Notes under the pieces: model-generated
What the model was told of the DNA's origin: nothing
Seen by the model: the letters and a program-made list of their open reading frames with translations, nothing else
Database searches by the model: none
Assembly (NCBI GenBank): GCA_946221975.1
Contig: CAMIGT010000001.1
Coordinates: 1 to 18,980 of the forward strand
DNA length: 18,980 bases
Reading direction: 5' to 3'
Origin: an uncultured Blastococcus sp.
Lineage (GTDB): Bacteria > Actinomycetota > Actinomycetes > Mycobacteriales > Antricoccaceae
Made by a program: the position numbers and the translations under genes
Shown: one piece after another, positions 15,606 through 18,980 of the stretch
How the letters are laid out: every line of letters begins with the position of its first letter
How positions within the stretch are numbered: the stretch's first letter is position 1

Positions 15606-16426
15606 ATGGCCAAGACCCAACCGAGCCGGTCCGCGACCCACAGGGCGACCACCTGCTCACGCCGCAGAACTGCATCGTCGCGCTGATCGACTACCAGCCC
15701 GAGCAGTACTCGACGATCACCTCGACGACCAAAGATGTCATCGACCTCAACGTCGTCGCGCTGGCCAAGCTCGCGGCGGCGTACGACGTCCCGGTCGTGC
15801 TGAGCACCGTCGGCGTCGACCTCGGCGTCAACCAGGGCACGGAGCAGGCGATCCGCGATGCGCTACCGGGCGTGGAGGAGATCGACCGCACCGGCGTCAA
15901 CGCGTGGGAGGATCCGGACTTCCGGGCCGCGATCGAGGACTCCGGGCGTCGCAAGGTCGTCATCGCCGGGCTGTGGAGTGAGGTCTGTCTGACCTTCCCG
16001 ACCCTCGACATGCTGCGCGAGGGCTACGAGGTCTACCCGGTCGCCGACGCGGTCGGCGGCATCAGCCCGGTCTCGCACGAGCGCGCGTTCGACCGGATGA
16101 TCGCCGCGGGCGCGCAGCCGATCAACGCGATCTCCTTCGGCGCCGAGCTGATGCGCAACTGGGCCCGCGAGGACTCCGACAACCTGCGCGAAGTGATGAA
16201 CTGGTACTTCCCGAAGGCCCGCGACCTCGCCCGCGGATCACCTCACTGGCGGTCGAGCACTTCGACAGGGTGCACGTTTCTGGCACCTGCTCAGGAGAAC
16301 CAGCGAGCGAGCGTCCGTCGAGACCTCCGCCGGCCGGGCTTAGAATGGAGCGTTGGTTGCACTAGACAGCAACCAACGCTCCATTCTCAGCCGCGAGCTT
16401 CATCGCGGCTGTGTTGCGCGCGATAG
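15606..16426 (+). pseudogene. YcaC-like isochorismatase-fold hydrolase, frameshifted and with an altered 3' end
   Basis: This is a cysteine hydrolase-fold gene of the YcaC group. Conserved pieces are the catalytic Asp region VALIDYQPEQYSTI, VPVVLSTVGV, the catalytic cysteine at 15986-15988 in AGLWSEVCLTFPTLDML, and DAVGGISPVSHERAFDRM. The natural start is ATG at 15606 after GAGGAC, giving MAKTQP. That frame stops within 27 codons, while the family sequence (EPVRDPQGDHLLTPQN) continues in the -1 frame. One missing base near 15620-15623, for example in a C run, explains it. The only later ATG in frame (15797) would lose the catalytic Asp. At the other end, family-like sequence stops near LREVMNWYFPKARDLARG (about 16236). 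The frame then runs through repeat-like DNA and a 19-bp hairpin to a stop at 16424, so the true C-terminus was probably lost. Confidence 0.75.
16342..16387. other. Perfect 19-bp inverted repeat with 8-base loop
   Basis: Arms AGAATGGAGCGTTGGTTGC (16342-16360) and its exact complement (16369-16387) surround the loop ACTAGACA. It lies inside the artificial extension of the isochorismatase-like frame and marks the start of the gene-poor stretch. No T run follows, so intrinsic termination is possible but not typical. It could also be a mobile palindromic element. Confidence 0.85.
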
Positions 16427-16444
16427 AGGTCCGCACCGAGACGA

Positions 16445-16779
16445 TTAGCGACGTTCACCGAGTTCGCGCGCTGACTCGAGTGCGCGGGTCATGGTCACTC
16501 TCGCCGCCGCGGATAGACGATCGCGGCCAAGGCGGCGCAGTGTCGCGCGGAAGAGTGCATCCGTGTTGTTCCAGCCCGCGTCAACGGCCGTGTCGAGCAG
16601 CAGGCACGCAAATTCGAGCGGTGGAACCTCATCGAGGCTGCGTGGTCCGAGCTGGCGCGGGACCACGTCGGTTGAGTCCGGCAACCGGAACGTGCGGTAT
16701 TTGAGCCCCCGCGGTGCGGCGGTTTGTCGGCTACCAGGACGCCTTGGCGCAATGCCTCAGACAAGGATCTGTTCAACAT
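16445..16779 (-). pseudogene. Frameshifted remnant, possibly the C-terminus of a large helicase (DUF3320-like)
   Basis: Two minus-strand frames join into one plausible protein tail. MLNRSLSEALRQGVLVADKP then PHRGG starts at 16779 and breaks in a run of five G (16706-16710 region). Adding one G continues it as LKYRTFRLPDSTDVV, then GPRSLDEVPPLEFACLLLDT and RRLGRDRLSAAARVTMTRAL, to a stop at 16445. The DEVPP-x-E start and the LxRxxLRRLGxxR helical pattern resemble the small DUF3320 domain at the end of large superfamily 1 helicases. That match is from memory and weak. No ribosome binding site precedes the ATG. It lies downstream of another helicase remnant on the same strand. Confidence 0.4.
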
Positions 16780-16897
16780 CCGAGCGAACTAGAGCCGGAT
16801 GAACCCCGGGGCGGCTCACGTCCCCTGGGCAGCAGGCGATCCCGCGGCCCGCGTGGCGAAGGCACCGGCAGTCCGTTATGCGCCGGGCGTTCGGCCG
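16780..16897. other. Short gap between two remnants, nothing recognised
   Basis: These 118 bases separate the two minus-strand remnants. I see no gene, repeat or clear promoter in them. Together with 16427-16444 and 17318-17399 they make up the non-coding part of the debris region between the isochorismatase-like gene and paaK. Confidence 0.4.
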
Positions 16898-17317
16898 TTA
16901 GCCACTCATCGTCTGCCAGGTGAACGCGATTGGCCGGTCGCCCTCGTGGCTGACGTACTCCACCGGGCCGACGAACACGTACGGCGCGGTGCCGAACTGT
17001 CCATTCGCTTCTTCGCGCACGAATAGCAACTTGGTGCTCTCGCCGCGGATATAGCGCTGCCCAGTTGGGGAACTCGCCGAAGTGGTCGACGGAGGATCGC
17101 GCTCACCGGAAAGGGCCCGTTGGGTCAGCTGGTGGACGTGACGTGCCATTACGTGCGGTGCGTCGGCGTCGTCGACCTCGCCGACTTCCGACTCGAACCC
17201 TTCCATCCCGACAGCGCGGTCGAGTTGCTCCTGGAGCCGCCGCGTGACGAGTAGCTCGTGTAATCCCCAATCCACGTCTGGAGCTTGCCAGCTCGGCGGC
17301 TGCAGCGCGAGGGACAC
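16898..17317 (-). pseudogene. Internally deleted DUF3427 helicase: N- and C-terminal pieces fused in frame
   Basis: This open frame of 139 codons (GTG start at 17317) looks like two ends of a much larger protein. Residues about 17-70 (GLHELLVTRRLQEQLD, then VDDADAPHVMARHVHQLTQRAL) resemble the N-terminal leader of DEAD/DEAH helicases that carry a C-terminal DUF3427. Residues about 77-134 (STTSASSPTGQRYI, LLFVREE, TAPYVFVGPVEYVSHEGDRP, AFTW) are clearly the end of the DUF3427 domain. Everything between, normally several hundred residues of nuclease and helicase core, is absent. The junction falls near 17086-17107. The expected aromatic/HWQSQ part just before STTS is missing, and the protein ends a few residues after AFTW. 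It is probably a pseudogene left by an internal deletion; a functional miniature protein is less likely. Confidence 0.65.
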
Positions 17318-17399
17318 GCGGCCGCTGGTTCAAAGGCAACGCACGGGATCTCGTCTCGCTCGTCGGCTGGCGCTCTTCCCGGCTCGATCGCCGGTTGAG

Positions 17400-18731
17400 C
17401 TAGGACAGGACGCCGGGGAGGGGGTTGGCCTCGCCGGCGCGCCACCGCTGCACGCGCACGGCTTTGCCGACCTCGGTGCGCGGCAGCCCGCCGGGTTCGA
17501 CGAGGACCACCTGGCAGGAGATGCCCAGCCGCTCCTTGAGCTGCGCCTCGAGATCCTGCAGCAGGGCCGGTACGTCGGCGCTGGCGACCTGCGGCGTCGG
17601 CTCGGTCACCGCGATGAGCGAGGGCCTGTTGCCGCGCTCGTCGATGACCAGGGTGTACGCCGTCGCGACGCGATCATCACCGAGCAGCACGGCTTCGATC
17701 TCCGACGGAAAGACGTTGACACCGCGGATCACCAGCATGTCGTCGGAGCGACCGAGGACCCGAGACATCGTGATCAGGGTGCGGCCCTCGGGGTCCTCGA
17801 TGCGCTGCAGCGACGCGAGATCGCCGGTGCGGTAGCGCACGACCGGCACCGCCTCCTTCACCAGCGTGGTGAAGACCAGCTCGCCGACCTCACCCTCGGC
17901 GACCGGCTCGCCCGTCGCGGGGTCGATGCACTCCGGGTAGAAGAAGTCCTCGTTGATAAACAGATGCCCGGGCGTCTCCCGCCCCTCGAACGCGATGCCC
18001 GGACCCTGCAGCTCGCACATCCCGTAGATGTCGCGGGCCAGGATGCCCAGCCCCTTCTCGAGCGAGGCGCGCATGCCCTCACTCCACGGCTCGGCGCCGA
18101 AGATGCCGACCTTCAGCGAGTTCGCCTCCGGCGCGATGCCCTCGGCGGCCATCGCGTCGGAGATCGTCGCGGCGTACGACGGCGTACACAGCAGAACCTC
18201 CGGCTCGAGGTCGCGGATGAGGGTGACCTGCCGCGACGTCTGGCCACCGGAGATCGGGACGGTGCAGGCGCCAAGATGCTCGATGCCCTGGTGCAGACCG
18301 AGTCCGCCGGTAAAAAGCCCGTAGCCGTAGGCGTTGTGCACCATCGTCCCGGTGCCCGCGCCGGCGGCGTCGAGCACGCGCGCGTTGGTGCGACCGAAGA
18401 CCTCCAGGTCGCCGTCGGTATAGGCGACGATCGTCGGGCGCCCCGACGTGCCCGACGTCGCGTGGATCCGCCGCAGCATCGAGCGGTCGACGCACAGCAT
18501 GCCCAGCGGGTAGTGCTCACGCAGGTCGGCCTTACCGACCGCCGGGATCTCGTGCAGGTTCTCCAGCGTGACCTCCTGCGGGTCGATGCCGCCCAGCTGC
18601 GCCCGATGCTGCGGGGAGGCGTCTTGGACGCGGGCGATCAATGCCTGCAGGCGGCGCTGCTGCTCCTCGCGGCGCTGCTCCACCGGCTGGGTCTGCAGGT
18701 CGTGGTCGAACATGCGGCGTGGCTTCGCCAT
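17400..18731 (-). CDS. paaK: Phenylacetate-CoA ligase PaaK
   Basis: PaaK activates phenylacetate with ATP and CoA to phenylacetyl-CoA, the substrate of the PaaABCDE epoxidase. The 443-residue product has the usual family length. Its adenylation motifs are ATSGTSGRPT (91-100), AYGYGLFTGGLGLHQG (134-149), IYGMCELQGPG (235-245), YRTGD (300-304) and GRSDDMLVIRGVNVFPSEIE (328-347). The C-terminal domain ends in LPRTEVGKAVRVQRW with the conserved lysine. The start is the ATG at 18731, preceded by GAGAGGAAA at a suitable distance; a longer frame to 18857 would overlap tetR and is rejected. It lies 35 bases downstream of the partial TetR gene, in the same direction, so the two are probably one operon. 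It is on the opposite strand from paaABCDE and about 10.6 kb away. Confidence 0.97.
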   Translation of the reverse strand: MAKPRRMFDHDLQTQPVEQRREEQQRRLQALIARVQDASPQHRAQLGGIDPQEVTLENLHEIPAVGKADLREHYPLGMLCVDRSMLRRIHATSGTSGRPTIVAYTDGDLEVFGRTNARVLDAAGAGTGTMVHNAYGYGLFTGGLGLHQGIEHLGACTVPISGGQTSRQVTLIRDLEPEVLLCTPSYAATISDAMAAEGIAPEANSLKVGIFGAEPWSEGMRASLEKGLGILARDIYGMCELQGPGIAFEGRETPGHLFINEDFFYPECIDPATGEPVAEGEVGELVFTTLVKEAVPVVRYRTGDLASLQRIEDPEGRTLITMSRVLGRSDDMLVIRGVNVFPSEIEAVLLGDDRVATAYTLVIDERGNRPSLIAVTEPTPQVASADVPALLQDLEAQLKERLGISCQVVLVEPGGLPRTEVGKAVRVQRWRAGEANPLPGVLS

Positions 18732-18766
18732 CGGCGGTTTCCTCTCGGGACGGTCGGTGCGGCGTA

Positions 18767-18980
18767 CTAGGTCCTGCGGCGCAGCCCGTCGAGGGCGAGC
18801 GCGGTGATCTGGTCTTCGATCGACCGGGGGTCCAGGTCGCCGCCGGGGCGGTACCACTCGATGAGCGAGTTGATCGCGCCGAAGACGATGCGGGTGACGA
18901 GTCCGGGATCGAGGTCATCGCGCAGCTGCCCCGCGCTCGCTGCGGCCGTGATGAGCGCGGAGACGCGCCGGTCGAACGCC
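18767..18980 (-). CDS. C-terminus of a TetR-family regulator, candidate PaaR
   Basis: About 71 codons enter from the window edge and end at TAG (18769-18767). The visible part reads AFDRRVSALITAAASAGQLR, DDLDPGLVTRIVFGAINSLI, EWYRPGGDLDPRSIEDQITA, LALDGLRR. This is the last helices of a TetR ligand-binding domain, with the LxxxxxFGAINSLxEWYRPGG pattern seen in regulators of acyl-CoA metabolism. The DNA-binding half lies outside the window. Its place directly upstream of paaK makes it a good candidate for the phenylacetyl-CoA-responsive repressor acting at 2761-2788; that role is inference. Confidence 0.8.
   Translation of the reverse strand, partial: AFDRRVSALITAAASAGQLRDDLDPGLVTRIVFGAINSLIEWYRPGGDLDPRSIEDQITALALDGLRRRT

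Noticed and set aside
16342..16387. Terminal inverted repeats of an insertion sequence
   Set aside because: The arms are only 8 bases apart, leaving no room for an element, and no transposase fragment is visible nearby.
15797..16426. Intact hydrolase gene starting at the ATG at 15797
   Set aside because: Family-like sequence with the catalytic Asp region continues for more than 50 codons upstream in the same frame, so this ATG is internal.
17244..18770. Plus-strand frame of 508 codons antisense to paaK
   Set aside because: paaK is unambiguous on the minus strand; the plus frame is Arg/Asp/Leu-rich without domains.

Overview
This window is chromosomal DNA from a high-GC actinobacterium. The evidence is strong G/C bias at third codon positions, GTG as well as ATG starts, an actinobacterial-type phenylacetate (paa) cluster, and TetR-type regulators next to the genes they probably control. 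I cannot name the genus. No rRNA, tRNA, CRISPR array, intact transposase or origin was found.

Layout. Positions 1-1011 (minus) carry a cytochrome P450 whose heme-binding end lies outside the window. It is divergent from an acyl-CoA synthetase (about 1078-2718, plus) whose N-terminus looks frameshifted. Positions 2798-6736 (plus) are the compact paaABCDE operon for ring-1,2-phenylacetyl-CoA epoxidase, preceded by a promoter and a large palindrome that is a good candidate PaaR operator. An exact 21-bp tandem array (6737-6838) leads into a SAM methyltransferase (6862-7488), a small triplicate repeat (7493-7580) and an MFS transporter (7703-9055). A DMT/EamA exporter (8958-9902, minus) overlaps the MFS gene tail to tail. 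The exporter is divergent from a TetR regulator (9958-10545, plus), with overlapping promoters and a perfect operator-like palindrome between them. A large two-stage hairpin (10591-10649) separates that regulator from a convergent pair, a NylA-like amidase and a small membrane protein (10665-12907, minus). Three plus-strand hydrolases follow: a secreted EEP-family phosphatase/nuclease (13198-14424), an alpha/beta hydrolase (14472-15530) and a damaged YcaC-like isochorismatase-fold gene (15606-16426).

Positions 16240-17399 are genomic debris. They hold a perfect 19-bp hairpin and minus-strand remnants. One remnant appears to join the N-terminus of a DUF3427-type helicase directly to its C-terminal DUF3427 domain, with the helicase core missing. 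The window closes with paaK (17400-18731, minus) and, upstream of it, the C-terminus of a TetR regulator (18767-18980) that may be PaaR.

How the genes fit together. PaaK makes phenylacetyl-CoA and PaaABCDE epoxidises its ring. The TetR next to paaK is a reasonable candidate for the repressor acting at the palindrome before paaA. The ring-opening and beta-oxidation steps (paaZ, G, F, H, J) are not in the window. About 10.6 kb of transporters, regulators and hydrolases with no obvious link to phenylacetate lies between the two paa blocks.

The most interesting points are the helicase N/C fusion remnant, the exact 21-bp (two helical turns) array, the structured intergenic hairpins including one inside the paa operon, and three apparent one-base indels near C or G runs. 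Those indels are either gene decay or sequence error. I see no convincing intact novel system here.
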